Source: an uncultured bacterium
GTDB lineage: Bacteria > Bipolaricaulota > Bipolaricaulia > Bipolaricaulales > Bipolaricaulaceae
NCBI GenBank assembly: GCA_937122485.1
Contig: CAKZKH010000099.1
Location: 1-46,646 of the forward strand
Reading direction: 5' to 3'
Length of the DNA stretch: 46,646 nt
The notes beneath the pieces were generated by a model that had not been told where the DNA came from, did not search any database, and was given only the letters and a program-made list of their open reading frames with translations. Shown here piece after piece: positions 9,280 through 17,842 of the stretch. Both the position numbers and the translations under genes were made by a program. Within the stretch, counting starts at the first letter, position 1; every line of letters begins with the position of its first letter.

Positions 9280-11505
9280 CTAGGGCAGTTCGCGCAGGCG
9301 AGCTTCCACGGTGGTTCGCTGGGTCCGAAGGCGAGAGAGTTCGGCCTGGAGGTCCCCATACCGGTCCAGGGGGAGGGGATTGCGCAGTTCATTCGTGATG
9401 CGTCTTTCCTTCTCGCTCATTACGGCCAGGGCGCGCTCGTAGTTCTTGCGGGCCTCGGCCCAGAGGTAACGGCCGCGGGCAATGTCCCCTAGCCCTATCC
9501 ACCCGCGTTCGAACATCGGGTCAAGGACCACAATCGTCTCCAACATCTCACGGGCCTGAAGGTACTCCCCCTCGTGGAGGACGATCGTGGCCAGGAGGTA
9601 CCGGGCCTCCAGTTCCTGCTCGCGGAAGGGGATGGTGGCCAAGAGTTCCTGGATCAAGGCCTTGGCTTCGGCCCGGTCCGCCGCGGCGCCCGCTCGGTCC
9701 CCCTGGGTTTCCTTGGCCATGGCGATCTGGACGTTGGCCGCCGCCAGGTTGATGTACAGGCCTTCGGGGCGGTACAGCCTGAGGCAGCGGCGAAACAGCT
9801 CCTGGGCTTTGGCAATCTCCCCGTCCCGGGCGTAGGCCGTGGCCAAGTAGTAGAGACTCACCCGGGGGCAGAAGTCGAGCTCCACGGCCCGGGTTAGCCG
9901 TGCTTTGGCACCCTTGACGTCGCCGGTCTGGAGGGCCACTTGGCCCGCCAGAAGGGAGGCATCGGCGGTAGCGTCGCGGATGGCCACGACGGATACCACG
10001 GTTCCCAGCACAAGGGTGACGGCAAAGGACCAGGAGAGGGCGCGGCGGCGCACACGCACGGCCCACGAGCCCAGGGGACCATAGCGCGGAGACATCACCA
10101 GCCCAAGCAGGCTCACAAAAGCCAAGCTCGAGGCCGGCAAGTGGAACGGGAAAGTGGGGATGGCATGCACGAAAACGCTGATCAATCCCCCGCCCAAGAG
10201 CAAGAGCTCCAAGCGCTTGTTGGGATCGGGCTGGCGGGCGACGCGCCCCAAGCCCAGATAGACAAGGACGACCATCCCCCCAGCCATGACCAGGATCCCC
10301 AGGGTCCCCAGCTCGGCCGCCACCTGAACGTACTCGTTGTGGGCCTGGTCGGCCCTGGGGAAGGGGAAGGCGTAGCTTTCCCGGGCCGGGGAGGCCAAAA
10401 ACGGCACCTTGTAGGGCACAAAGTAGATCTTGTAGCCCCCAAGTCCGATCCCAGCCACGGGGTGCTGCTTCCACATCTCGTAGCCCACCCACCAGTCCCA
10501 GGCCCGCACCGCTCCCGACTGCCTTTCCCAAAGTTGGCGCACCCCGGCAATCGGCGTGGTCACGGGCAAAAGCAAGAAGAACGCGGCCAGGACGAAGACG
10601 GCCAGGCCGGCCCAGGCCCAGGGGAACCGGCGGAGAAGCCGGCCCAGGCCCCACAAAGCACTACCCAGCAACGCCAACCCAAGGCCACCCAGGAGGCCCT
10701 GCCAGCCCACCATGGCTCCCAAGGCCGCCAGGACCACGAGAGCTGCGGCACCCCAGCGGTAAAACTTCGCTCCCCGCGCGGGCCATAGCCCCAGCCCAAA
10801 GGCCACAAACGCCAGCCCAGCCCCCACCCCCAGCCTCACCCCAATTTGCCGAGTGAGGAGCATGACCGCCAAGTTGAACCCGCCCACCACCAGGGCCAAC
10901 AGGGCCGTCCAATCCTTGCGCAGCCGCAAAAGGAGGATCCCGGTGGGCAACACCAGGTAGCTGAGGTAGCCAGCCAAAAACTGGCGGTTCCCCATCGTGG
11001 CGATGATGGGATCCGCCCCGCCCGGAGCCACCCCCACGTGTTGCAACAGGGCCAAGAGCGCGTTGCCCAAGCCCCCAAGCACCAGAGCCCCGAGAACCCA
11101 CACCAGCTCGCGGTCCGTTTGGGCGCTGTTGGCCACAAGGAGAAAGATCAGCCCGAAGTAGAGCAACAACGTGGCCGACTGCAGCACCACGCAGGCCGGG
11201 GTCTTTCCCGTGAGGGACAAAAGCGCCGCCACAAGAAGCGCGGGCACAACCGGAAACAACCAGCTCAGCTCCAGCTTGAGCTCCCGCCGTACAAGCCCCT
11301 CCACCCCCCATAGGACGAGGAGCACGGACACCCATGCCAAGGTATACACGCTCTTGATGAACCCGTACTCGGTGTTCCAGGGGGTGAAAAACAGGGGCAT
11401 GGAGAAGAGGAAGAACACCAAAAGCCAGAACCGAACGTGGCCGAGCCGGTCGGCGGGCTTGCGCTGGGCGGGTTTGGCCGGACGAGCTTTCGCCCTCTTC
11501 GCCAT
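9280..11505 (-). CDS. O-antigen ligase/polymerase-like membrane protein with C-terminal TPR domain
   Basis: The 741-residue product starts with a Lys/Arg/Ala/Pro-rich cytoplasmic tail, followed by about a dozen hydrophobic helices (residues about 25-480). A large periplasmic loop holds the Wzy_C/WaaL signature (AHNEYVQVAAELGTLG), with the preceding WWVGYEMWKQHPVAGIGLGGYK typical of O-antigen ligase family proteins. The last 230 residues form tetratricopeptide-like helical repeats (AKARLTRAVELDFCPRVSLYYLATAYARDGEIAKAQELFRRCL and later) in the extracytoplasmic space. Such enzymes transfer or polymerise lipid-linked glycans; the acceptor here is unknown. The ATG lies nine bases after the stop of the upstream flavoprotein gene, with no ribosome site, suggesting coupled translation. 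Gene order suggests a glycan-envelope role, which is an inference. Confidence 0.8.
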   Translation of the reverse strand: MAKRAKARPAKPAQRKPADRLGHVRFWLLVFFLFSMPLFFTPWNTEYGFIKSVYTLAWVSVLLVLWGVEGLVRRELKLELSWLFPVVPALLVAALLSLTGKTPACVVLQSATLLLYFGLIFLLVANSAQTDRELVWVLGALVLGGLGNALLALLQHVGVAPGGADPIIATMGNRQFLAGYLSYLVLPTGILLLRLRKDWTALLALVVGGFNLAVMLLTRQIGVRLGVGAGLAFVAFGLGLWPARGAKFYRWGAAALVVLAALGAMVGWQGLLGGLGLALLGSALWGLGRLLRRFPWAWAGLAVFVLAAFFLLLPVTTPIAGVRQLWERQSGAVRAWDWWVGYEMWKQHPVAGIGLGGYKIYFVPYKVPFLASPARESYAFPFPRADQAHNEYVQVAAELGTLGILVMAGGMVVLVYLGLGRVARQPDPNKRLELLLLGGGLISVFVHAIPTFPFHLPASSLAFVSLLGLVMSPRYGPLGSWAVRVRRRALSWSFAVTLVLGTVVSVVAIRDATADASLLAGQVALQTGDVKGAKARLTRAVELDFCPRVSLYYLATAYARDGEIAKAQELFRRCLRLYRPEGLYINLAAANVQIAMAKETQGDRAGAAADRAEAKALIQELLATIPFREQELEARYLLATIVLHEGEYLQAREMLETIVVLDPMFERGWIGLGDIARGRYLWAEARKNYERALAVMSEKERRITNELRNPLPLDRYGDLQAELSRLRTQRTTVEARLRELP

Positions 11506-11514
11506 GGTTGGAGT

Positions 11515-12678
11515 CTAGCAAAACCCCAAGGAGGCGGCCAAAGCAAGGCCGAGGACCTTCGGCCCCAGGGTGGGGAACAGCCGGACCACCGCCCGCCACC
11601 CCTCCGGCCGGGCCAGGCTCGCCCGCACCAGGCGCGAGGGGAAGTCCAGGTCCCCTTTTTCCGCGATCAGCCTCCGCAGGGCTGGATCGCTCAAGACCTT
11701 GACAAGCTGGTCCAGCTGCTTGTCTTCCAGGCCCAGGACGAGCCTGCGGGCCCGCAGGCCAAAGGTTATTTCCTTCCCCAGAGTTCGGCGCCAGCTGCGC
11801 TCGTACCAGGCAGCAGGCTCGGAACGGAGCACGGCCTGACCAGCCAGCCGAGCTCCGCAAGTTCCGAAAAAGAGGCCGCCGCCGGTGAGGGGCTTGACTT
11901 GAGCTGCAGCGTCCCCCACAAGGAGCACATTCCCATGGGCTGTCTTTCGGGGCGGGCCGATGGGGATAAGTCCTGCCGTCCAACCCACCACCGGGGCCCC
12001 AGGAAACCGCCGCCTGAGAAACTGCCGCAGCAGTTCGGCTGCCGGATGACCTTTGGAAGTGGCCAGCCCCACACGCAAGACCCCATCCTCGGCCGGCACC
12101 ACCCAGGCCAACAATCCCGGGGCCACGCGCTGCCCAAGGTGAACCTCGACCAGGTCCTCGGGAAACGGGGCTGCGACAAGGGCCTGGAGACCCACGAGGA
12201 GCTCGGCAGGCCCGGGAAGACCAGCCCAGCGGCAGACTCCGCTCACAGGTCCGTCCGCGCCAATCAGCCTTTCGGATCGAACCGGGCCCGCGGAAGTGGT
12301 GACCATCTGTTTGGAGGTCCCCAGAGCTTTGATCCCCAGGCGCACCTCGGCCCCTGCTTCCTGAGCAAGACCCAGAAGCCAGCGGTCCAGGTTGGGGCGG
12401 TCGAGCACGCACCCCTTGACCTGGGCCGACCGCAGCTCCACGGCCTGTCCGCTGGGAGGGACGAGGCGCAAGCCACAGATTTCCCGCAGGACGAAAGCTC
12501 TGGGCACGTGGAGGGCCTCGAGGAACCGGGGGCTGACCAGGCCAGTACAGCGCAGGGGATGCGAGGGCGCGCGCTCCAAAACCAGGACTCGGGCTCCTCC
12601 TTGAGCAGCAGTGCGGGCAGCCACGGCCCCGGCCGGCCCTCCACCCACCACCACCACGTCAAAGGCCTCCACCCTCAC
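11515..12678 (-). CDS. Geranylgeranyl reductase family flavoprotein
   Basis: The 387-residue product is an FAD-dependent oxidoreductase. The Rossmann dinucleotide motif VVVGGGPAGAVAARTAAQ is at the N-terminus, the second FAD motif is LLVGDAAAQVKPLTGGGLFF, and CTGLVSPRFLEAL matches the substrate-pocket motif of geranylgeranyl reductases. The family reduces isoprenoid double bonds in lipids, quinones or polyprenols; the substrate is not readable here. The start is GTG at 12678, overlapping the upstream stop as ATGTGA, with GAGG seven bases upstream; a second GTG at 12672 is possible. The long open frame further upstream runs inside the isomerase gene and is an artefact of high GC. Confidence 0.85.
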   Translation of the reverse strand: MRVEAFDVVVVGGGPAGAVAARTAAQGGARVLVLERAPSHPLRCTGLVSPRFLEALHVPRAFVLREICGLRLVPPSGQAVELRSAQVKGCVLDRPNLDRWLLGLAQEAGAEVRLGIKALGTSKQMVTTSAGPVRSERLIGADGPVSGVCRWAGLPGPAELLVGLQALVAAPFPEDLVEVHLGQRVAPGLLAWVVPAEDGVLRVGLATSKGHPAAELLRQFLRRRFPGAPVVGWTAGLIPIGPPRKTAHGNVLLVGDAAAQVKPLTGGGLFFGTCGARLAGQAVLRSEPAAWYERSWRRTLGKEITFGLRARRLVLGLEDKQLDQLVKVLSDPALRRLIAEKGDLDFPSRLVRASLARPEGWRAVVRLFPTLGPKVLGLALAASLGFC

Positions 12679-13709
12679 ATGGGGACCTCGTCCATCCGGC
12701 GCTTGAGCTCCTGGATGACCCGAACGGGCGCGGGGTCCACCCCGTTGACCAGAGCCAGGTACACGCTGACCCAATCGCCGAAGTAAAGGAGGTACAGGGC
12801 CTGACCAAGGAGGTCTTGGCCTTCGCCCCACAGTTCCCAGAAGGGAAGGGAGCGGGCGCGGAGGAGGTCCTTGAGGGTCTCCACCCGGAGCGCGTTGCGG
12901 GGATGGTCCAACGCCGTGCGCAAGAAGATCACGGCCCCTTGGGGAAGGACGGGGCTGGTCAGCTCCCAGCCCACGATTTCGTTGTGGCAAAGTTCAGGCA
13001 GCTCGGCCCAAAACGCTGGCTGCTTGGCGTTCTCGTTGATCTGGGTCTTCCAGCGGAAGGCCACCGGGGCCGTGGCCTCGGCCCCATAGACAAGGGGCAC
13101 CTTGCCCTGCAATTCCCGAGCCAGGCCCTGGGCCCGGTTGCCCTCCTGGTGCGGGGCAAGCTCCGCGGCCAGGTTTTCCAGCCCCTCCAGGGCCAGGGAG
13201 AGTTTTCCCCGAAGCAGGCCCCAGCGGTCCATCAGGCCCAAAAGAGGAAAAAGAAGGTAGCCCAGGGCTGCCCGGGGCGGAAGGCCCCGCGGGATCTGAA
13301 TCCAGGGAATGCCCTGCTTCGTGCACATCTGGCCCAGCTTGCCTCCCGAGCTGACCGCCAGCCGCCGGGAAGTTTTGCCCTCCGCCTGGGCGAACGCGGC
13401 CAAAGTCTCCTCTGTGTCCCCGGAGTAGGACAAGGCGATGACCAAGCTCTCCGGGCCTACCCAGGGCGGCAACGAGTACCCGTGGACTACCACGGTCTCC
13501 ACGTCCGCGAACCGGGCCAGGAGGTCCCCGGCGATGCCCGAGCCGCCCATTCCCAGGACCACCAGGCGAGAGAAGCCCCGGAGGGAACCGTCGTCCACGC
13601 GGTGGGCCAGGCCCAGACCCTGGCGGCACTGCTCCGGGAACCGTGCCAGAAGGTTCAGCACGCCACTCTTGTCCACTTTAGCCAACTCGGCCCAGTTCAA
13701 CTGTCTCAT
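12675..13709 (-). CDS. Bifunctional phosphoglucose/phosphomannose isomerase-type SIS-domain protein
   Basis: The 344-residue protein belongs to the archaeal/bacterial PGI-PMI family. The SIS domain carries VLGMGGSGIAGDLLARF, the sugar-phosphate motif SYSGDTEETL and SSGGKL. The C-terminal half contains NENAKQPAFWAELPELCHNEIVGWE, which holds the Glu/His expected for isomerase catalysis. It interconverts fructose-6-phosphate with glucose-6-phosphate and mannose-6-phosphate, linking glycolysis with mannose-based glycans. The ATG at 13709 overlaps the upstream TGA as ATGA, and GGCGGAG abuts it, so translation probably reinitiates. The next gene follows with a two-base overlap. Confidence 0.9.
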   Translation of the reverse strand: MRQLNWAELAKVDKSGVLNLLARFPEQCRQGLGLAHRVDDGSLRGFSRLVVLGMGGSGIAGDLLARFADVETVVVHGYSLPPWVGPESLVIALSYSGDTEETLAAFAQAEGKTSRRLAVSSGGKLGQMCTKQGIPWIQIPRGLPPRAALGYLLFPLLGLMDRWGLLRGKLSLALEGLENLAAELAPHQEGNRAQGLARELQGKVPLVYGAEATAPVAFRWKTQINENAKQPAFWAELPELCHNEIVGWELTSPVLPQGAVIFLRTALDHPRNALRVETLKDLLRARSLPFWELWGEGQDLLGQALYLLYFGDWVSVYLALVNGVDPAPVRVIQELKRRMDEVPM

Positions 13710-15640
13710 CTCCGCCAATCCAGTGTACCGTACTCCCCCAACAGGAACCGCAGGTCCTCCGGGCACACATCGCCCTTGTAATTGTCGACCATCACGTTGC
13801 CACCCCCTTGGACCCGACCCCGGAAGCTGTAGCCCGGAGTCACGCACAGGCCATGGTACAACACCACTCCTGCTCCGAAGTTCTTGGTGAACTGGCAGCC
13901 TTCGATGGTGGCGTGGGCGGAGTCCCGCAGGGCTAGGGCCGCCGTCCAGCCGTTTCCCGTGAAGGTGCAAGACAGGAAGGTACCACGGGCGGTGTCGGCC
14001 AGCGTGACGGCCGTGGGCTGATTGTCCTCCAGCCGGCATTCCACAAGGACCCCCGTGGTCCGCTCCCCCAACCAAAGGGCGACCTGGGTGCTTCGCAGAA
14101 GGGAACATGCTTGGAGTTCCACCACGCCCGCGCCTTCCGTGTGCACGGCCCGCTCGTTCTCTGCAAAGGTGCAGTCCCTGAACTTCACGTTGGCTGCCCC
14201 GGCGATGTACGTTCCCTCTGTACCTTCCCTTATCTCCACACCAAGGACGGACACATCCCCATCACCAATCACGGCGACGACCGCGGTCTGCCTCGGCCAG
14301 AGAGGGATTAGGGTGGGCCGTCCCTCCCCTTGGATGAAAACGCTCTTGTCCACCGTGAGGCCCGCCACGTGCCTCCCCTCGCGGACGATCAGCGTGCCCC
14401 GGGGAAGCAGGGCGTCCAAGGCTTCCTGCAAGGATTGGAAGCTCGGGTGGGGGAAGTAGACCTCTAGCTCTGTGGCCTCCCGGCGGGGAACCCGCAGCTC
14501 GGGTCCCACGTTGCCCGCCAAGTCTGTGCCATTGGCCCACATGCGGTTGCCCGTACCCCACGGGCTGGTCGGGGAGCGGCACAAGATCCCGTGCTGGGTC
14601 CAGCCATCGATGCGGTTGTACAGGATCCCCACTTGGGCAAGTCCGCTGATGGCAATCCCTGAACCCTTGCCCTGGGAGAGGCTGTTCCCTTGGAGGTCGG
14701 CGCGTGCCCGTCCCGTGACCCGAATCCCGTCCCAGGCCGTCCCTTGCACCGTGCACCCGGCCACCCGGACTTCGGACATCGCCCCGGCCTCGACTCCCAG
14801 GCGGTTTTCCTCCAACAGACAATCCTCGAGGATCCCGCGGCTCCGCCCCTCCAAGTACACCCCCTGTTGGCCATTCTGGCTCACCTTGGTTTGACGGGCC
14901 TCCAGGGTGCCCTCATCGGAGGTCCAAATCCCCCGTCCCTGGTTTCTCAGAACCGAGGAGTTCGCCAAGCTCAGCTCCGACTGATCCTGCACCCAGATCC
15001 CATGGCCTTGGTTTCCCGCCACCGTCAGCCCCACGGCCTCCACTCGGGCGCTTCCCCCCATCCAAAGCCCAAAGTGGCGGTGATCGGCCACCGTGGACCC
15101 TTCCAGCCTCAGATGTGCTGATTCCCCGACTTCCAGGCCCCAAGTGCCTTTGGCCACTGTGGCCCTCTGGAGAACAACCTTGCTCTCCCCCCGCAGGACC
15201 ACCCCGTTCCCTTCCACCTCGGTCACTTCACAGTTGGCGACCTCGACTTGGGCCTGGCCTTCCGCCACCAGCCCATGTCCGCCGATCCCCCGGGTCCTCC
15301 GCACGGTCAGCCCTTCAAGTCGCACCACCACATCCTGTCCCCCCGAGACCGTCACCACCGGCACGTTCGGGCCTCCGGCCTGGAGGAAGGTTTTGCCTGG
15401 ACCCGCACCCCGGAGGACCACGCTCTTGGAGATGCGGAGGTTCACAGCCCACTGGCCGGAGGAGAGCACGACCGTTGCGCCCGGGGCTAGGCGATCGAGG
15501 ACGTCCTGGATCGCCTCGCCTTTGGGCGTGAGGTGAACGGCCCCAGGTTCGAGTTTGGGCTGCCCACATCCCCCTAGGATGAGCGCCACCCACGTCACCG
15601 CAACGGTTCCCCACAACTTGCAGGCTGTTCTGGTCCGCAT
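13706..15640 (-). CDS. Right-handed parallel beta-helix lipoprotein
   Basis: The 644-residue product has a signal peptide with lipobox LGGC (Cys25), so it is probably a lipid-anchored envelope protein. Two beta-helix units follow (about 38-375 and 385-600). Each opens with a carbohydrate-binding/NosD-like entry motif (IQDVLDRLAPGATVVLSSGQ and LQEALDALLPRGTLIVREGR, then ISKSVVLRGAG and VDKSVFIQGEG). Many 22-24-residue coils with Gly and Asn turns come next. Such folds bind or cleave polysaccharide or serve as scaffolds; no catalytic residues could be assigned. The ATG has no ribosome site and lies ten bases after TATAAT. It begins an operon with the isomerase gene. Confidence 0.85.
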   Translation of the reverse strand: MRTRTACKLWGTVAVTWVALILGGCGQPKLEPGAVHLTPKGEAIQDVLDRLAPGATVVLSSGQWAVNLRISKSVVLRGAGPGKTFLQAGGPNVPVVTVSGGQDVVVRLEGLTVRRTRGIGGHGLVAEGQAQVEVANCEVTEVEGNGVVLRGESKVVLQRATVAKGTWGLEVGESAHLRLEGSTVADHRHFGLWMGGSARVEAVGLTVAGNQGHGIWVQDQSELSLANSSVLRNQGRGIWTSDEGTLEARQTKVSQNGQQGVYLEGRSRGILEDCLLEENRLGVEAGAMSEVRVAGCTVQGTAWDGIRVTGRARADLQGNSLSQGKGSGIAISGLAQVGILYNRIDGWTQHGILCRSPTSPWGTGNRMWANGTDLAGNVGPELRVPRREATELEVYFPHPSFQSLQEALDALLPRGTLIVREGRHVAGLTVDKSVFIQGEGRPTLIPLWPRQTAVVAVIGDGDVSVLGVEIREGTEGTYIAGAANVKFRDCTFAENERAVHTEGAGVVELQACSLLRSTQVALWLGERTTGVLVECRLEDNQPTAVTLADTARGTFLSCTFTGNGWTAALALRDSAHATIEGCQFTKNFGAGVVLYHGLCVTPGYSFRGRVQGGGNVMVDNYKGDVCPEDLRFLLGEYGTLDWRR

Positions 15641-15650
15641 CGGGGGGGCG

Positions 15651-15679
15651 ATTATAGGAGGCTGGCCGACCCCTCTCCA
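15651..15679 (-). promoter_or_regulatory. Predicted promoter of the beta-helix lipoprotein operon
   Basis: The minus strand has TGGAGA (15674-15679), a 17-base spacer and a perfect TATAAT (15651-15656). The start codon lies ten bases beyond the -10 box after a run of C, with no ribosome site. This is the second candidate leaderless or very short leader in the window. Confidence 0.5.
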
Positions 15680-15689
15680 TCCAGCCGGC

Positions 15690-15718
15690 TGGCCTGCTAC
15701 CCGCCGCCCGGCTATGAT
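15690..15718 (+). promoter_or_regulatory. Possible promoter of the GYD-domain gene
   Basis: TATGAT (15713-15718) is preceded 17 bases upstream by a poor -35 match (TGGCCT, 15690-15695). It faces away from the lipoprotein promoter, with -10 boxes 56 bases apart. The same string GGCTATGATG recurs upstream of uvrA. Confidence 0.3.
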
Positions 15719-15744
15719 GTCCCAGCACCCCAGGAGGTGGGAAA

Positions 15745-16035
15745 ATGCCGATTTACGTGCTGCTGAGCCGTCTGACCGACGAGGGAGCCAAGACCATCAA
15801 GGACAAACCCGAGAGGATCAAGGAGGTCAACAAGGAGATTGAGGCCTTTGGGGCCAAGGTCCTTCACCAGTACGCTACGTTGGGGCGGTACGACTTCGTC
15901 AACATCGTGGAAGCCCAAGATGCCCTGGCCATCGCCCGCGTCTCAGTGGAGTTGGCGTCCCGCGGTACGGTGAAGATGGAGACCTTGACCGCCATTCCCA
16001 TCGAGGAGTTCGTGGCCCGAATCAAGCACCGATAG
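15745..16035 (+). CDS. GYD-domain protein
   Basis: This small 96-residue cytoplasmic protein has the pattern MPIYVLLSRLTDEGAKTIKD, GRYDFVNIVEAQD and SRGTVKMETLTAIP. That matches the GYD family (PF08734), a ferredoxin-like alpha/beta fold related to Lrp/AsnC effector-binding domains. The family is common in archaea and anaerobes and has no established function. The GRYD sequence is the variant of the name-giving GxYD motif. The ATG has a strong AGGAGGTG site five bases upstream. It is 20 bases ahead of the secreted DUF922 gene on the same strand, but the products act in different compartments, so a shared role is not evident. Confidence 0.85.
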   Translation: MPIYVLLSRLTDEGAKTIKDKPERIKEVNKEIEAFGAKVLHQYATLGRYDFVNIVEAQDALAIARVSVELASRGTVKMETLTAIPIEEFVARIKHR

Positions 16036-16055
16036 GGCAGGGTCAGCGTTTAGGT

Positions 16056-17021
16056 ATGAGGGCCCGCGGCTTGTGGCTCGCTTTGTTGCTGGCGTGGGGT
16101 GCCCTCACTTTTGGTGCCACTGTGGAGTTTGCCCTCTCCCTCCCTGGGGAAGGATCATCCTGGGCCGCAACATCCGGCACCTACAGTGGTCGGTGGCCCG
16201 AGGGAACGCCCCTGAGGCTTTCTGTCCGGGTCGCGGTTCAGCCGCCCCAGGCTCTGACCCTTCGCGCTCGTGAACTGCCCTCCGGGGCCCACGGTTCGCT
16301 CCTGCAGACCAGCCAAGGCTGGTTGGAGATGGTGTACGTGTGGACCCCCCCTGCTGGCTCGTCTGGGAAGACGTTCCGATTTAGCTTTGAGGCGGTCACG
16401 TCCAGCGGGACCGTACCGGGTCCCACTGTGACGGTGGAGGTTACCGCTCCCCCAACTTCCCCGGCGCAGAGTTCGCTAACCCCCGGACTCCGCCAATGGA
16501 GAAGGGACCAGCCCTTGACGTGGGAGGACTTCCACGGCCTTCCCCCGTGGGCCCCCACCGACGAGCTGGCCAGAATCCATCTCTTGTTCGGCTACGAACT
16601 CACGGTGGGAGCGGAGTACGACCACGGGCGTGGCGTTTGGGTGGCCCGGCCCACGCGCTTGACGGTGTTCAACGCCATGGACCCCGGGAAGTCCTGGGTC
16701 TACCCCCATGGCCGGACGCCAGCGGCCCTTGCCCACGAGCAGGCTCATTTCGACCTGCAAGAGGTCTACCGCCGGGCCGCAGAGCGCGCCCTCCAAAGCT
16801 TGAGCGCGGTGGGGTCAACGGCAAAGGAGGCTCAGGCCAAACTCCTTGAACAGGCGGAGCTTGTGTTCCAACAGTTCAGCCACGCCAACCGCGAAGCCCA
16901 GCTGCAGTTTGATCGGGAAACCGACCACGGCAGGAACATCGCCCAGCAGGGGCGATGGCGGGCGAACATTGACCGCTGGCTTGCCGAGCCGCCCACCCTA
17001 CCGTTCACTTCGTCGCCTTAG
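16056..17021 (+). CDS. Secreted DUF922 protein, putative zinc metalloprotease
   Basis: The 321-residue product has a signal peptide ([20 protein letters not shown]). An N-terminal Ig-like or cadherin-like domain follows (about 22-130; [40 protein letters not shown]), then a DUF922 domain (about 148-300). DUF922 is recognised from [10 protein letters not shown] and the HEQAHFDL motif (an HExxHF-type zinc site), with the flanking helix and [14 protein letters not shown] at the end. DUF922 proteins are predicted metal-dependent peptidases of unknown substrate. The ATG follows TTTAGGT with only a weak ribosome site. Its last 17 bases overlap the 3' end of the opposite-strand SH3 lipoprotein gene. 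Confidence 0.8.
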   Translation: MRARGLWLALLLAWGALTFGATVEFALSLPGEGSSWAATSGTYSGRWPEGTPLRLSVRVAVQPPQALTLRARELPSGAHGSLLQTSQGWLEMVYVWTPPAGSSGKTFRFSFEAVTSSGTVPGPTVTVEVTAPPTSPAQSSLTPGLRQWRRDQPLTWEDFHGLPPWAPTDELARIHLLFGYELTVGAEYDHGRGVWVARPTRLTVFNAMDPGKSWVYPHGRTPAALAHEQAHFDLQEVYRRAAERALQSLSAVGSTAKEAQAKLLEQAELVFQQFSHANREAQLQFDRETDHGRNIAQQGRWRANIDRWLAEPPTLPFTSSP

Positions 17022-17682
17022 CCAAGGCCTCCTCGATGCACCACCCAGTCACTCCGTTGTCGTACTCTACGCGCCACCACAGGTAGCCATCCGCTTGCTG
17101 GGGCCCGGCCGTAATCTTCCCCTGGCTGCCCATAGGCATGGAACCAGGGTAGTTCACATGGGTCACCTTGGGATTGGAGGTCCCTGGGGCGGTGCGCACG
17201 TTCACCGCCGAGATCACCCGTACCCGGTCCCCGAGGGCAAACTTCCCCGTGGGGGTCGCCGCGGTGACCAGGAGGAGCTTCTGGGGCTTGTCGGGTCGCT
17301 GGGCGACCACCGTGGAGGTGTCCTTCCAGAGAGAGAACTGCACGGCATACTCCCCTTCCGCGGAAGGTACATGCTCCCACTCCACGGTCTCCTGCTGGCC
17401 AGGGCTGAGGAGGACAGGAGGCTTTTCGTACTCCCGGACCTTTTGTCCTCCGGAGGTGTAGACGACGACCCGAGCGATGAACGTCCCAGGGCGGGAACCA
17501 ACGTTGGTGAACGTGAGGCGAAGGAGGGCGGGCTTCCCGGCCTCAACTTTGAGGGGCTGGGTCCCGTCCTCGGGGGTGATCTTGTCGATCCGCCCCACCG
17601 CCCGTCCACAGCCCCCAAGGAACAGCGCTCCCAACACCACGAAGGCCACCCAAACCACGGCAAATTTCCCTTTTGTCGCCAC
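17005..17682 (-). CDS. Lipoprotein with Ig-like and SH3 domains
   Basis: The 225-residue product starts at GTG 17682, where GGAGGAGG lies five or so bases upstream. The open frame beyond it runs into the antisense of uvrA and is rejected. A signal peptide with lipobox LGGC (Cys25) is followed by a CARDB-like/Ig-like beta domain (about 45-135; [26 protein letters not shown]). A bacterial SH3 domain comes last (about 158-220; [38 protein letters not shown]). SH3 domains of this class bind peptidoglycan or glycans, so the protein is likely envelope-associated. It is convergent with, and overlaps, the DUF922 gene. The upstream 160-base gap is shared with uvrA, which is transcribed the other way. 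Confidence 0.85.
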   Translation of the reverse strand: MATKGKFAVVWVAFVVLGALFLGGCGRAVGRIDKITPEDGTQPLKVEAGKPALLRLTFTNVGSRPGTFIARVVVYTSGGQKVREYEKPPVLLSPGQQETVEWEHVPSAEGEYAVQFSLWKDTSTVVAQRPDKPQKLLLVTAATPTGKFALGDRVRVISAVNVRTAPGTSNPKVTHVNYPGSMPMGSQGKITAGPQQADGYLWWRVEYDNGVTGWCIEEALAKATK

Positions 17683-17781
17683 GGCTCCTCCTCCAGCGTA
17701 ATGTCCACTACACACTAGAGCATCGACCCACGCTCTCAAGGCCATTTGCTCCGCTTGGACCGGCCGTGTGTCCGGGGCCCG

Positions 17782-17810
17782 TGGTGAGACTGTCCATCCC
17801 CGGCTATGAT
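17782..17810 (+). promoter_or_regulatory. Possible uvrA promoter
   Basis: TATGAT (17805-17810) is preceded by TGGTGA (17782-17787) at 17 bases. A leader of about 25 bases would follow. No clear SOS (LexA) box is seen in the 160-base gap. Confidence 0.35.
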
Positions 17811-17842
17811 GGGAGGATAGCGGCGGAGGAAAGCAAAGCGCC

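Noticed and set aside
17698-17711. Imperfect palindrome GTAATGTCCACTAC upstream of the SH3 lipoprotein gene
   Set aside because: It has a mismatch, short arms and no nearby regulator or clear promoter.
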